A stretch of 64,000 nt of DNA from Cyclina sinensis (Eukaryota > Mollusca > Bivalvia > Venerida > Veneridae). The stretch is from contig JAAONU010000009.1 in NCBI GenBank assembly GCA_012932295.1, positions 12,000,696-12,064,695 of the forward strand. The letters run 5' to 3'. The position numbers were made by a program, and so were the translations under genes. This document shows, one piece after another, positions 34,746-46,286 of the stretch (its first letter is position 1; each line of letters begins with the position of its first letter). Under the pieces are notes generated by a model that did no database searches, was not told the DNA's origin, and saw only the letters and a list, made by a program, of their open reading frames with translations.

Positions 34746-35344
34746 GGCGGGGGGAGGGAGTGACCCCCAGGGGAGGGGGAATGACCCCACTGTGGTCACA
34801 GTGCATACTACCAAATATCTAAGCTCCAGGCCTTGCAGTTTGTGACAAGAAGACTTCTAAAGTTTTTTGCTATATAACTCTATGTAAAACATGTGATCCC
34901 TTTGGCGGGGCCAGTTTTGACCCAGAGGCCAGGGCATGGCCAGTTTTGAACAATCTTGGTAGAGGTCTACTAGACAATGCTCAACACTAAATATCTAAGA
35001 TCCATGCCCTGTAGTTTCTTACAAGAAGATTTTTGAAGTTTTCCCTATATAACTCTATTTAAATCAAGTAAGCTATGAGCGGGGTCAGTTCTGACCCAAG
35101 GGTCATAATTTGAACAATCCACTAAATGATGCCTCATACCAAATATCTTAGCTCCAGGTCTTGCAGTTTCTGACAAGAAGATTTTTAAAGAATTTACTAT
35201 ATAACTCTATGTAAAACATGTGACCCCTTGGGCGGAGCCAATTTTGACCCAGGGGCCATGATTTGAACAATCTTGGTAGAGGTCTACAAGATAATGCTGA
35301 ACACCAAATACCTAAGCTCCAGGCCTTGTGGTTTCTGACAAGAA
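34746..35344. repeat. ~170-bp dispersed repeat module, four copies
   Basis: TCTAAGCTCCAGGCCTTGC, then GACAAGAAGATTTT, a TATATAACTCTATGTAAAA stretch, TTGACCCAGGGGCC and AATCTTGGTAGAGGTCTAC recur near 34810, 34990, 35140 and 35305. The same module appears at about 53990, 56930 and 58660-59060. Together with the 105-bp repeats it forms the first insertion in this LINE. Confidence 0.7.
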
Positions 35345-35695
35345 GATTTTAAAGTTTTGGTTTTTATGAAACTTGGTGGACTGCCACCCGATGAACACTG
35401 GACTTATAATGACAATGTTATTGAAGTAGTTAACAATTTTAATTACCTTGGGATTGTTTTTAGTTATACTGGTGGTTTTAATCTTAATCAAGAACATCTA
35501 GCAAGTAAAGCAATGAAATCGTTAAACGTTTTGTTGATGAATTATAAAAAGTTACCTTTAACGCGTAAGACACTATGTCATTTTTTTATGCTTTTGTAGG
35601 GCCAATATTGGGAACATGCCAGTGAAATTTGGGGTTACACAAAGTCAAAAGAGATTGAAAGAATCCATTTAAAGTTCTGCAAAAGGGTATTAAAT

Positions 35696-36589
35696 TGACA
35701 CAAGCTGGGAAGGTAGAATGACGACACCAGAAATAAACAGCAAAGAAACATCAACTAACAATTAATATTTAATAAAAGAAAAATATATGTATACAAAAAG
35801 AAATATCTACAATCAAAATTACTTACTAAAAAGAAAATAAATGAATAGAAAGCAAATCAAAAAATCAAATTCTTACCTTGGTACCAAGCAAAAAAGAAAA
35901 CAAAAAACTAAATGGATCTACGTCCAAAGTCCAAATGTCTGCCCAAGGATTCGCTGTGCGATCTCAATTTATATAACATTTAGTCAGATTTCCCGCCTTA
36001 CAAAAAAAAACAAAAAAAAAAACAACGTGAAAATCATGAATTGAATGAATGTACTTGTCAATGTACAAAATATTGATAAATAAATGCGGCGCGTACTGAT
36101 AAATTATAAGTTACACAATAAAATAATTCAAAATTATGAACTCTGTTAATACTGGACCGATTTTAACCAAATTTGGATATTATTTAAACATTTAAAAAAA
36201 TGCAAAACTTGCCATACATAATTTAATCAAAACAGCTTATTTAATCGAAAACTGAAAATAATGAACAAAGTATTTCTTCTTTCTTTATGTAAAAATTGAG
36301 GCCCGTGTATCGAATTTGTGACATAAATGTTAGAACAAATACATTAGTTGTAATTCTAGTGTGTATGTTGAACTTGGTCGATACCCTCAGTACATATCAC
36401 GATTTGTTAGAATGGACAAATAATGGTGTAAAGTACAAAGAACGGATAATATTTTGATAAAAAGGCTATATAACGGAAGTTTAAGGGTATGAAAACTGCG
36501 TATACTATTTGAAGAAAGAAAATGTTATGTGAACACGAATTTCAGTACGCATTTAGTAAGAACTATGTAGATTAAAAAACCCTTCCAAA
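35696..36589. other. Second insertion within the LINE, unrecognised
   Basis: About 890 bases of very AT-rich sequence separate the reverse transcriptase end from the C-terminal domain of the LINE. It contains A-rich runs (35860-36030) and no domain. Its type is unknown; no terminal repeats were found. Confidence 0.4.
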
Positions 36590-37065
36590 TATTTTAAAAC
36601 ACCGACTAATCGATAATTTCATCCAAGACTGGAATAGTTCCTTAGACAGAAGTTGAACCTTAATACACCACAAACTTTTCAAGACCATTTTTGGATATGA
36701 GCAATACCTAGATATCTTACCATATAGTTTTAGGTATTTTTTTGTCGATTGAGGGTTCCAGTATTACCTTTAAGAATTCAGACTGGCCGTTATTCAAGAA
36801 ACAATATACCAAGAGATCAAAAGAAATGTCTTAATTGTAACTCTGAGGCAGTAGAAGATGTGTTTCATTTTTTGTTCAAATGTTCATGTTATGATACCTT
36901 TCGAACCGAGTATATTCCACATAATTTAAGAAATAGACCATCAATGCGAAAATGTGTACGCTTGATGAACTCAAATAATAAACATGATCATTTTAGTGTA
37001 TCGAATTTTGTTAAAAAGGCTCTTGTACTTAGACATTCTATGATTTTAAGTGTTTGATTCGTTCT

Positions 37066-37664
37066 TCCTCTTTTATTTCTAGCTATTTAGAAGAAAATCA
37101 ATATAACTGTAACTTCGTATTTGTTCGGTGGTGTATATGACTATGTATTTTGTACACGTCAGAAATAAAATATATATGTTATGTTCTGTCATAATGGTGA
37201 TAGAGCCTATTAGACCTTTTATTTTCTCCAGAAAGTGTTGTTTACGCACTTAATCCAAAACAGCTCTTTTATACAACTGTTCTTAATGTTAATCTGAGAT
37301 GACTGTTGCTAAAACAAGAGCGCATTCACTTATTTCGTTTTTTTCTTATCATATGCCCTTCCGGAATAAAAAGGGATTTTCCGATCGGTCCCTCTTTTTG
37401 GTCCAAATATAGAGATTTTTCAAGTAAATTTAACAATGAAAATACTCCTAAAAATAGCAAAATGAACATTAAGTATATAAATTTTCATATTTATTTCATA
37501 GATAGGCAGTTTCTAATTAATGTGTCCATACGTATGAACAATGATAGGTACTGTTTTTAATAAATGATTGAAAATTTGTTCATACGTTTGAACAAACCTT
37601 CTAAAACAGTAACTTGTCAAAACTCTTTTTTCATTAGGAAAGAAGCTTAGATCAGTAAAATAAT
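37066..37664. other. LINE 3' flank, nothing recognised
   Basis: AT-rich sequence including AATAAAATATATATG near 37166, a possible LINE 3' end. CATACGTTTGAAC-like words near 37577 may be decayed edges of the following minisatellite. Confidence 0.35.
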
Positions 37665-38245
37665 TCATGCATTTTGTAAGTGTAGTTTTCAAAATCAATG
37701 CAATGACTGACTTTACTCATTTTGTTCGTACATATGAACTAGTGTAGTTTTATCAAATCAATGAAATGACTGACTTCACCCATTTTGTTCGTACGTATGA
37801 ACAAGTGTAGTTTTCAAAATTAATGAAATGACTGACTCCACACATTTTGTTTGTACGTACGAACAAGTGTAGTTTTCAAAATCAATGAAATGACTGACTT
37901 CACATTTGTTAAAACTGTTGTTTTTTTTCATTGAAAAAAAGTTGCGATCAATGAAATAATTTCTTGCATTTTGTTCATACGTACGAACACGCGTAGTTTT
38001 CAAAATCAATGAAATGACTGACTTCACACATTTTGTTCGTACGTACGAACAAGTGTAGTTTTCCAAGTCAATGAAACTGACTTCACACATTTTGTTCGTA
38101 CGTACGAACAAGTGTAGTTTTCCAAGTCAATGAAATGACTGACTTCACACATTTTCTTCTTACGTACCAACAAGTGTAGTTTTCAAAATCAATGAAATGA
38201 CAGACTTTACGCATTTTGTTCATAAGTATGAACAAAATACGAAGT
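37665..38245. repeat. 63-bp minisatellite with GTACGTAC palindrome
   Basis: About nine copies of a unit read AGTGTAGTTTTCAAAATC, AATGAAATGACTGACTTCAC, then CATTTTGTTCGTACGTACGA and ACA. Each unit holds the 16-bp palindrome GTTCGTACGTACGAAC or a variant. One copy near 37920-37980 is expanded by a diverged stretch. The 111-codon minus-strand frame over it is the translated repeat, not a gene. Confidence 0.85.
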
Positions 38246-38681
38246 TTTTCAAATGCTGTAAAGAACTGACTTCTTTCAATAAAGATTCAGTTGCTCAGTG
38301 GAAGATGTGAAAATAAAAATGAAATCAATTTTGTTCAAATCGAGCGCAGCCATGGACGCATAACAAGGACATTTAGGAAAAGGGTGTTTTTGGCTGAAAA
38401 TTTGCTGTTTTTAGAAAAGATACTAAAATAATACTGTTTAATGGTATAAACTGTTCTTACGAATCACGATATTGGGGACAAATCAACAAAAGTAACTTGA
38501 ATAGAGGTTTACTGAGGTAATTGCAAAGCGAATACCCCACCCAATGAGAAAATCAACACCCACCGAAGACAAAGAAACACTCAAATTCGAACAAATCGAT
38601 ATAAACACAGTGAAAAACATTGAGATAACTGAAAATATTTATGATAGTTGTTGAAGCTTTATTTTGCCAATAAATTTAAAA

Positions 38682-39510
38682 ATGTCTCAAAGAAACACAA
38701 GAAGAGAATCTGTGTGTAACTCCCTTGAAGAAAAACACAAAGCAAAAGAGAAGGCTGAAAATGAAAAACGGAAACAAAAAGGTGATAAAGAAAAAGAGAA
38801 AAGTTGCAACCATTTTGATAATGAATTCAGTAAGTTTAAAACTGAAATTAAAGAGCTTTTTCTAAAATTTGAAGAAAAAAAATATGGACAAAAAACTTAA
38901 TAAACTTGATGAGAAATGCACAACCATTTTTGAGGAATTTAAAGAAGGAATAAGCAATATAAGGTCTGAGGTAAGAGGGACCAAGGAAGAGGTAAATGAG
39001 CTTGAGGTAAAGGTACTAGATTTAGAAAACAGTGTGACTTATCAGGCAGAAAAACATGATGATTTTGCTGATCTACAAAGTGACAGATTTAATAAAGTGA
39101 ATTATGAATTGGAGGAAATGAAGAGAAACGTTATGCTGCTAGAAAAGTATAACAGGAAGTATAACCTCTTGTTCTATGGAATATCTGAGGACAAGGAAGA
39201 AAATATTAAGGGGGAAATGAAAAACTTCTTTGAAACTACCCTGAAAATTGACAAGGACAAAGTAAAGGCAATGCATTTTATACACTGCCACAGAATCCCT
39301 TCTGAAGGAGAGGGTCCAAAACCTGTAACAGTTAGGTTTCTATCTTTTGAGGACAGAGAGTTAGTATATTCCAAGGAGTTGTTACCAATTCTTAGAGATA
39401 ATTGACAAAGAATCCTGACTGACCTACCTGTTGAAATGAAAAGAATGAGGGCAAAACTAGCAAAGGAGGCATACAGAATTAGAAGAGAGGAGGGTCAAAA
39501 ACAAGAATAA
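38682..39510 (+). pseudogene. L1/Tx1-type LINE ORF1, frameshift and stop
   Basis: ATG at 38682 opens a Lys/Glu-rich N-terminus (RRESVCNSLEEKHKAKEK). The frame breaks in an A-run at about 38874-38881 and continues as DKKLNKLDEKCTTIFEEF. A long coiled coil follows (NIRSEVRGTKEEVNELEVK), then the RRM-type domain of L1 ORF1 proteins (RKYNLLFYGISEDKEENI, MHFIHCHRIPSEGEGPKP, VTVRFLSFEDRELV). A TGA at 39403 cuts in before the conserved DLPVEMKRMRAKLAKEAYRI, after which the frame ends at about 39510. ORF1 proteins bind LINE RNA. The frames on the opposite strand are shadows. Confidence 0.7.
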
Positions 39511-39741
39511 AAGAGAGGGGACTGTCTATTTATTTAGAGGTCAGAAAACTACAGAAGACAGCTAGGAAAGAAGGGAAGAGTAAATTTAAGAGGAACTGCT
39601 TGTACTTATTTTATAGCAAAATTGATCAAAATGTTTTGTGTGTTGTGTTTTCTTTTTTCAATTATGTAAATAGCTATTCTTTTTAAACAATTGCTAAGAT
39701 CATCTCTAAAGTTTGGTTACAGGTAGTGAAACCTACATATA

Positions 39742-39816
<75 letters not shown>

Positions 39817-41110
39817 TCCTTCTTTCTTCTTTTAAGAGCCAATTTAGTTTGAGAATTAAATATTTATTGCAATTGTTACACTAAAAGGTATATTTTGAGA
39901 AATAAATTCAGGGGATAATGTGTGTGTGTGTGTTTTTATTATCATAATCTAATAGTTTCTGTGTTTTGAAAAATATTCCTTTTCTTGACATCTCTTCATT
40001 TCAAAAACATACCTATTTACAGGTTTACATTAAGTTTAATTTTGTTAGATGGCGTGGTGATAAAATATATAATACACTTTATCAAAATATTTCAAGTAAT
40101 TTTCACAAAAAAAGAAACTTTGTTTTGTTTGAAACTATGTTTTCTTTAAAAGGCAACCTTACTTTAATTATCTCCCCTTCTTTCTTATATATGTGTGTGT
40201 GTATTTATAGTTTGTACTTGCCGGGTCAGTTTAGTGCAACTGACCCGCACGAGATTCGTCATACGTCTTCTTTTTTTTACCCAAAAAATAGAATGTACTT
40301 GTAAAGATTTTTGATTTATGTCTATAAATACTCTTTCAAAAATCAGTTTTCAATGAAAACATCCACGTTTGTTTAGTTTAGTATTTGGTATTTTTAGTTC
40401 ATAGATATTGTCATATTTCAAGTTCTTTTGTATAAAAAAGCTTAGTGATGAAATAATTGAGATCAGCTATGTTTATATAATGCTGACCATAGTTTTTCAA
40501 AATTATTTTGAAACTCGTTTAAAATGTATATCAAAAGGATTACTCACACAGTCCTTTTCTTTCATCACTTTTTAAAGTGTAAAGAACTAATTCACACTTT
40601 ATATATAAGTAATTAATTAATCATATCCATTTATTCAAATAGTAAATAATCCAATTTTCACGTCTGTATTTGCTACAATTATGTCGGTTAAAAAACGCAC
40701 AGGTCGTTTGTATAAACCGTGCACGCACAAGTGTTTACAAGAGTAACAGTTAACAGTTAAAGTCTGTTTTAAAGATAGGAAAATAAAATCCTTTTCTAAA
40801 CGTCTCTCCAACCTAAAAAAAGCATAGGTGGTACATACTTTTATTAAAATTGCAGCCGCTTTCACATATTTTCTATGTTTTTATGTGCGACTAAACAATT
40901 TACGCCGATTTATTCTACTTTTCTACAGAAGAAAAGTATATTTATTTTTCATTTGTTTGTTTGTTGGTTCTGTTTATGCTGTTTAGTTTATATTTTGTTA
41001 CTTTTGTTTGTATTTAGGCAGCTCAGTACTATCATTATTTATTGCAGGGGAACACAATATGTTGAAATATATATTGAATGTTTGATGTTACTAAGCGTCA
41101 ATGTAAATAA
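39511..41110. other. Region between LINE ORF1 and ORF2
   Basis: About 1.6 kb separates the ORF1 remnant from the endonuclease start, far more than usual between LINE ORFs, so extra sequence has probably been inserted. It holds a (GT)n(AT)n microsatellite at 39741-39812, more GT runs near 39920 and 40190, and a GGGTCAGTTTAGTGCAACTG hairpin near 40224. The frames at 39966-40304 and 40875-41117 have no domain. Confidence 0.4.
39741..39812. repeat. (GT)n(AT)n microsatellite
   Basis: A run of GT dinucleotides passes into about 25 AT dinucleotides. It is likely length-variable. Confidence 0.9.
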
Positions 41111-41111
41111 T

Positions 41112-41645
41112 GGCTGATTTAGATATTATTTCATGTAATTGTCGAGGCTTGCATGATAGCGAAAAGCGAAGAGACGTGTATAATTTTTTTTAAAGAAAAA
41201 GATGCTGACATTTTTTGTATTCAAGATGTTCATTTTACATGCATAAACAGATCTATAACGACTGGAACGCTGAATGTATATTTAGTTACGGCGAGTCTAA
41301 TGCCAGGGGTGTAGGTATATTATTCAGCGAAAGGTTAGCTTTTAAGATTCATAAAACTGTCATAGACCATTTTGGAAACTTTGTGATATTAGAGTTAGAG
41401 GTTAATTCGAAACGTTTTACTTTGATTAATATATATGGTCCAAATATTGACAAACCGGCATTTTATGAAAATATTTTAAAAATAATTGATGATATACGAA
41501 ATGAAGCTTTTATCTGGTGTGGAGACTTTAATTTTGTGTTAGATGTAGATTTAGATTATTATAACTACTAATCTTTTAATAGAAAAGCGAGGTTGTATTT
41601 ACTGGAGGAAGTAAAAAAAAGAATACTATATGGTCTCTGTGAAGT
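41112..41645 (+). pseudogene. Tx1-like LINE ORF2 start: endonuclease, truncated
   Basis: The frame opens ADLDIISCNCRGLHDSEKRR, shifts at a T-run near 41190, shows KEKDADIFCIQDVHF and then continues as the longer frame NDWNAECIFSYGESNARG. Next come RFTLINIYGPNIDKP and the endonuclease motif WCGDFNFVLDVDLDYYNY. These are the N, Q-D, YGP and GDFN motifs of the APE-type endonuclease in L1/Tx1 elements. A stop follows YNY, and the recognisable reading ends at about 41640 (ILYGLCEV), where the tandem array of the giant inverted repeat begins. ORF1 at 38682 is probably from the same element. Confidence 0.65.
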
Positions 41646-42725
41646 TAGCAGACTAGCAGACTAACTTCAGCAGACTAGCAGACTAACTTCAGCAGACTAG
41701 CAGACTAACTTCAGCAGACTAGCAGACTAACTTCAGCAGACTAGCAGACTAACTTCAGCAGACTAGCAGACTAACTTCAGCAGACTAGCAGACTAACTTC
41801 AGCAGACTAGCAGACTAACTTCAGCAGACTAGCAGACAAACTTCAGCAGACTAGCAGACTAGCAGACTAAATTCAGCAGACTAGCAGACTTGTGTCAAAA
41901 ATGTTTTAAGTAATTCATAATTTTCATTTTACTAAGTTGTAAAACTCGAATAAAAACCGTTTAAACCGGAAAAAGGCACGATAATTTTATAATTCATTGT
42001 ACCCCCTTCAAAGGAAAACTTCTATAGAACAACTCTAGCAGTATAACAGAATGGCAAAACAACTCAAGAAGACTAGTAAACTAACTCCAGCAGACAAGCA
42101 GACTAACTCCAGCAGACTAGCAGACTAGCAGACTAACTTCAGCAGACTAGCAGACAAGCAGACTAGCAGACTAACTTCAGCAGACTAGCAGACTAGCAGA
42201 CTAACTTCAGCAGACTAACTTCAGCAGACTAGCAGACTAGCAGACTAAATTCAGCAGACTAGCAGACTTGTGTCAAAGATGTTTTAAGTAATTCATAATT
42301 TTCATTTTACTAAGTTATAAAACTCGAATAAAAACCGTTTAATCCGGAAAAAGGCACAATAATTTTATAATTCATTGTACCCCCTTCAAAGGAAAACTTC
42401 TATAGAACAACTCTAGCAGTATAACAGAATGGCAAAACAACTCTAGCAGACTAGTAAACTAACTCCAGCAGACTAGCAGACTAACTTCAGCAGACTAGCA
42501 GGCTAAATTCAGCTGACTAGCAGACTAGCAGACTTGTGTCAAAAATGTTTTAAGTAATTCATAATTTTCATTTTACTAAGTTGTAACACTCGAATAAAAG
42601 CTGTTTAAACCGGAAAAAAGGCACAACTATTTTATAATTCATTGTACCCCCTTCAAAGGAAATCTTCTACGGAACAACTCTAGCAGTATAACAGAATGGC
42701 AAAACAACTCTAGCAGACTAGCAGA
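41646..42725. repeat. Left outer 22-bp arrays with ~180-bp spacers
   Basis: AGCAGACTAGCAGACTAACTTC repeats in blocks at about 41646-41890, 42065-42265, 42450-42530 and 42710-42725. Between the blocks are three near-identical spacers. Each starts TTGTGTCAAAAATGTTTTAA and contains TAATTCATAATTTTCATTTT, AATAAAAACCGTTTAAACCG and TTCATTGTACCCCCTTCAAA. The 22-mer is itself two AGCAGACT octamers plus AACTTC. Confidence 0.85.
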
Positions 42726-42908
42726 CATTGATTTAACATGATCACAGTTCAGCCACTGCATCGTTCCTGGGCTGGCTGTCAAGTAGTTTACCAGTACTCG
42801 ATGCCTTCACATTCGATAGGAACTGATAACTTATGTACATGCAGTGCAGAGGTACAATGCGAATGACCGTAGAAAAGAGTTTATGATCAATCACAACAAA
42901 AGTGACTT

Positions 42909-42981
42909 GCAACGTTCTGGAATCGAACCCAGGTCGCCCGATTCACAGTCCAACGCTCTACATATTTAGCTAACCGGACGG
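42909..42981 (-). repeat. tRNA-like SINE head, left arm copy
   Basis: Mirror copy of 49609-49680, with internal A- and B-box-like promoter words on the minus strand. See the right-arm entry for the reading of its fold. Confidence 0.55.
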
Positions 42982-45122
42982 TTCCTTCTCAGTGTTATTG
43001 TATTTATATATTGAATATGGAGGAACATAAGGAAATCAAATACACAGCAAAAGAAGCATATATCTTGCGTCAATGCGCTTTGGGTTATTTCCCAGTTATT
43101 GATGTTTGATCATGCTCTATGCGCTCTTATCATTCAAGAGGATTATTACCGATTCCACACATTACTGTTAAGGAGTACAGTGCACAAGACTCATAACAAA
43201 AAAATCTTGATTATGAGTAACGTCTCTATTTCTCTCTTAATTCGAACAGCACAGAAACGTGAACGGCTGGTCACGAGAAGACCCTGTGCATAAGAACGTA
43301 AGAACAGGTGTGACGAGGGTGGTCGTATGACAAATGTGATGCATGACAAATGTGCACCTTAGTACATACCTGTTTCGCTAAAGAAACTGAATATCTAATT
43401 CAGGTATTTTAATGAGTTAGTTTCTTGGTAAATATCATCTCTTTCCTGAGACCAACAAGTCGACACAATGAACAAATGTGTCAGTATTCGTCCAGAATGG
43501 AGAAATGTAAAGATCGGGAGAGAATCTCGCCTCTGACAAGAACTGAATCCGCGACCATCGGACTCCTGCGCTCTACCCATGGAACACAGTACCTACTCGT
43601 CAATTGCCAATCAATGTAATCATTTTTGAGTCCTTCCAGTGGTAAAAAAAAATGGGCGGGCAATTGTACTAACCACTGACTTCAAAGAAAATGTAGCTAC
43701 AAAGTTCAATGATCCAAAAGACGCACAGCTAAATACTTTAAGCTTTGGGCTTAGTTTTGGTCAAATGGGATAAACAACTACACTAAAATTCACTTATGGC
43801 GAAGACGGTTATAGGGGCTATCGCGAACATCGGGATATAAGGAACAAGTATTTCGGGTCCGAATGTCGTCCTTTTTATTCAATGTGAAAAGAATTATTAT
43901 AGTGAACACGGTTTTAAGAAATTGTTGTTTACAAGGAATACTTTTGTCACAAGTTAGAAAAAATATTTAAAAAATGCATGGTTCCAACGAACTCCAAAAT
44001 GTCGACTACATATAAATAAATCCCGAATTCACTACTTTCGGTTTCTTTGGCACGGATTCGGCCGAATGTATAAGGTGCTTTTAATAACGATTATTTTGAT
44101 TCATCTGATGATGTAAATTACCCATTCCTACATGTACATGTCAACAAAAAGGAAACATTGTATAAAACCTTAGGCATGTTAGTGCCAGATATAGAAAGAA
44201 GATTAAGAAAAAAATCAGTTTTCCTTTATTGAATGATTTCAAGGGCGATAACAATCACAAACATGAGTAATATTTCTTAAAAAATACTCCTCAGAATGAA
44301 GGACGATTATGGTGAGCAATCAGAACGTTATAAATGACTTGGATCGCTATGTCTTGATGCGAGGAACTAATTCACTATATGCTAACTACGATCTTCGGAT
44401 TTTAGGAACAAAAGATGAATGTTTCAGTGAATTCACTATACGCAAACTTTACTGTATTTGAAAAATTATGCCGGTCTGTAGGGCGTATCTCTTGGGTCCG
44501 AGAGTACCAATATATGTTGGTGCTAACAGGGTCCCAACACCATCTGTAAACTTGATTTGACCGAAATATCAAGTAAATGCGTTGTTGCTGGTTCTAAGGT
44601 AGGAAGACGTGACATATGCGTTCGTTTAGAATAAAACAGAGGTGACAAATGTGATTCTGTGACACCTGAAAAACTCAACCCGAACAGAAACGTCACAGTA
44701 GATGTGAGGAATGTATTTTGAAAGTGAGACATATGCGATCGCAAATGTCAAAGGAGTGACAAATGCGGTCGTATTATTCACATATGTAACAAATGTTAGG
44801 CGTGACAAAAATGCTCCTACAGTGCACGGTAACGGTCTATTGTAATAACTGCAGTTTAGGTTACATCTCAGTTTACTTAAAATGATACTAATCTTTATAT
44901 TTATTTGTCAATTTTAACTACAGAATATATTTTACTAAATTTTTCCGATAAAGTTTATAAGCAAATTATTATCCAATCAAACTCACATCTTCAGCCATCT
45001 GCCATATGACATTAAACAGTTGCCACAAGGTTATTTAACACTACATTACAATGGAGGTTAAGGAATTTACTTTGTAAATTTACCTTGTCCTTTATTGCTC
45101 TGTAATGTTGTTTATCTTACAG

Positions 45123-45179
45123 TCAAAGAAAAAAGAACGTATTCTTGACAGTTCAACAATAATCGATGCGGTTCTCGTC
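45123..45179 (+). other. Exon-like 57-bp segment in left arm
   Basis: TGTTTATCTTACAG (an ideal acceptor) is followed by 57 bases in phase 0 (SKKKERILDSSTIIDAVLV) and then GTAAGTATGG (an ideal donor). The mirror image lies at 47409-47465 on the minus strand. The longer open frame on the opposite strand (45092-45310) overlaps it and seems less likely. No neighbouring exons were identified, so this may be a captured gene fragment or chance. Confidence 0.3.
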
Positions 45180-45599
45180 GTAAGTATGGACTGGGGTTGG
45201 GTCTCGTCGTCCGGGGCGCGGGGGCACAGCAGGCGATAAAATAAACTGTGTATTTCTTCTGCCACTCTCCTTTTCTTAAGGACCTTCTTCCTTTTTCTTA
45301 TACTCATCACAAAATCGAATATATTGCTCTTATCACTAAATTCAAAGTATTCATTTCAAATTGAACTTGAAATATAGTTATTACTGAGTCATCTTCACCA
45401 TAAAACTGACATTATGACAAAGAGGAGAAGAATTAATTTAAGATGTCCAGAGGCAGCTTGTTTTCTCATCCTCTCAAATACATGTATATATGTATTAGCT
45501 TTTTATGTTATATCGCAACATATATGTATCATTTTAAATAAATACTGTTTAAACTAAAGACCATTATGTATTGTGTAGCCTGTTGTAATATCAGTCGTT

Positions 45600-46237
45600 T
45601 TCATTATTGCTATTTTGATATTCTGCTAGAGTTGTTCTGCAATTCTACCAGTCTGCTAGAGTTGTTCTGCCATTCTGTTATTCTGCTAGAGTTGATCTGT
45701 GGAAGTTTTCCTTTGAAGGGAGTACAATGAATTATAAAATAATTGTGGCTTTATTTCAGTTTAAACGATTTTTATGCATTTCCAGGCGATTTAAGTTTTT
45801 ATTAAAAAAAATCAAATGATTGTTGTTTTGTTTTTCGTTTATTTCAAATTCATAAAACATTTTTATGGTTCTAAAAGTAATTTTGATACAATTTCGCGCG
45901 TTTTCAGATGTAGGTGTTTCAGGCTGCTAGGCTGCTAACCTCAGGCTGCTAGCCTGCTAATTTCAGGCTGCAAGGCTGCTAGGCTACGAGGCTGCTAACT
46001 TCAGGGTAATGCGAGTTTTACAACATAGTAAAATGAAAATTATGAATTACTTTAAACAGCTTGGGCACAAGTCTGCTAGTCTGCTGAATTTAGTCTGCTA
46101 GTCGGTTAGTCTGCTGAAGTTAGTCTGCTAGACTGCTGAAGTTAATCTGCTAGTCTGCTAGTCTGCTGAAGTTAGTCTGCTAGTCTGCTGAAGTTAGTCT
46201 GCTAGTCTGCTGGAGTTAGTCTGCTAGTCTGCTGAAG
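45600..46237. repeat. Inner end of left arm: inverted 22-mers and GGCTGCTAAC repeats
   Basis: CTGCTAGAGTTGTTCTGCCA units lead into a copy of the ~180-bp spacer in the opposite orientation to the outer ones. That copy is split by a stretch with about six GGCTGCTAGGCTGCTAAC-type repeats (about 45920-46010). Then come GTTAGTCTGCTAGTCTGCTG arrays to 46237. The same order, inverted, follows from 46287 to about 46985. Confidence 0.75.
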
Positions 46238-46286
46238 TTTTTACTGGAGGAAGTAAAAAAAAGAATACTATATGGTCTCTGTGAAG
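46238..46286. repeat. ~50-bp copy of LINE flank at the palindrome centre
   Basis: TTACTGGAGGAAGTAAAAAA and AAGAATACTATATGGTCTCT, then GTGAAGTTAGCAGACTAG, exactly repeat the LINE sequence at the left edge (about 41597-41646), in the same orientation. It sits between the two arms and is the only asymmetric part of the centre. Confidence 0.85.

Larger units (their letters stand above)
33715..37065 (+). pseudogene. LINE ORF2 in three pieces, two insertions
   Basis: Piece 1 (about 33715-34275): endonuclease end (NGRVDDSKKCTYISKHRSS, VIDYLL) and the linker (KIDNADWFNKECTIAKLK, then YECNDAYH after a frameshift). Piece 2 (about 35345-35695): reverse transcriptase end (EVVNNFNYLGIVFSYTGGF, then SEIWGYTKSKEIERIHLKF). 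Piece 3 (about 36590-37060): C-terminal region with GRYSRNNIPRDQKKCLNC and EDVFHFLFKCSCYD. Non-LINE sequence lies between the pieces. The catalytic FADD region is missing. The protein style matches the LINE at 62045-63780. It is dead. Confidence 0.65.

Noticed and set aside
37776..38111. 111-codon minus-strand frame
   Set aside because: It is the translated 63-bp minisatellite; repeated NYTCSYVRTK-like blocks follow the repeat period.
41646..42725. CRISPR-like array of 22-bp repeats
   Set aside because: The repeats are head to tail without unique spacers; the ~180-bp spacers are themselves repeats, there are no cas genes, and the DNA is eukaryotic.
45092..45310. 72-codon basic frame and its mirror at 47278-47496
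   Set aside because: No domain; it overlaps, on the opposite strand, a better exon-like segment with ideal splice sites. Conservation between the arms only reflects their recent duplication.
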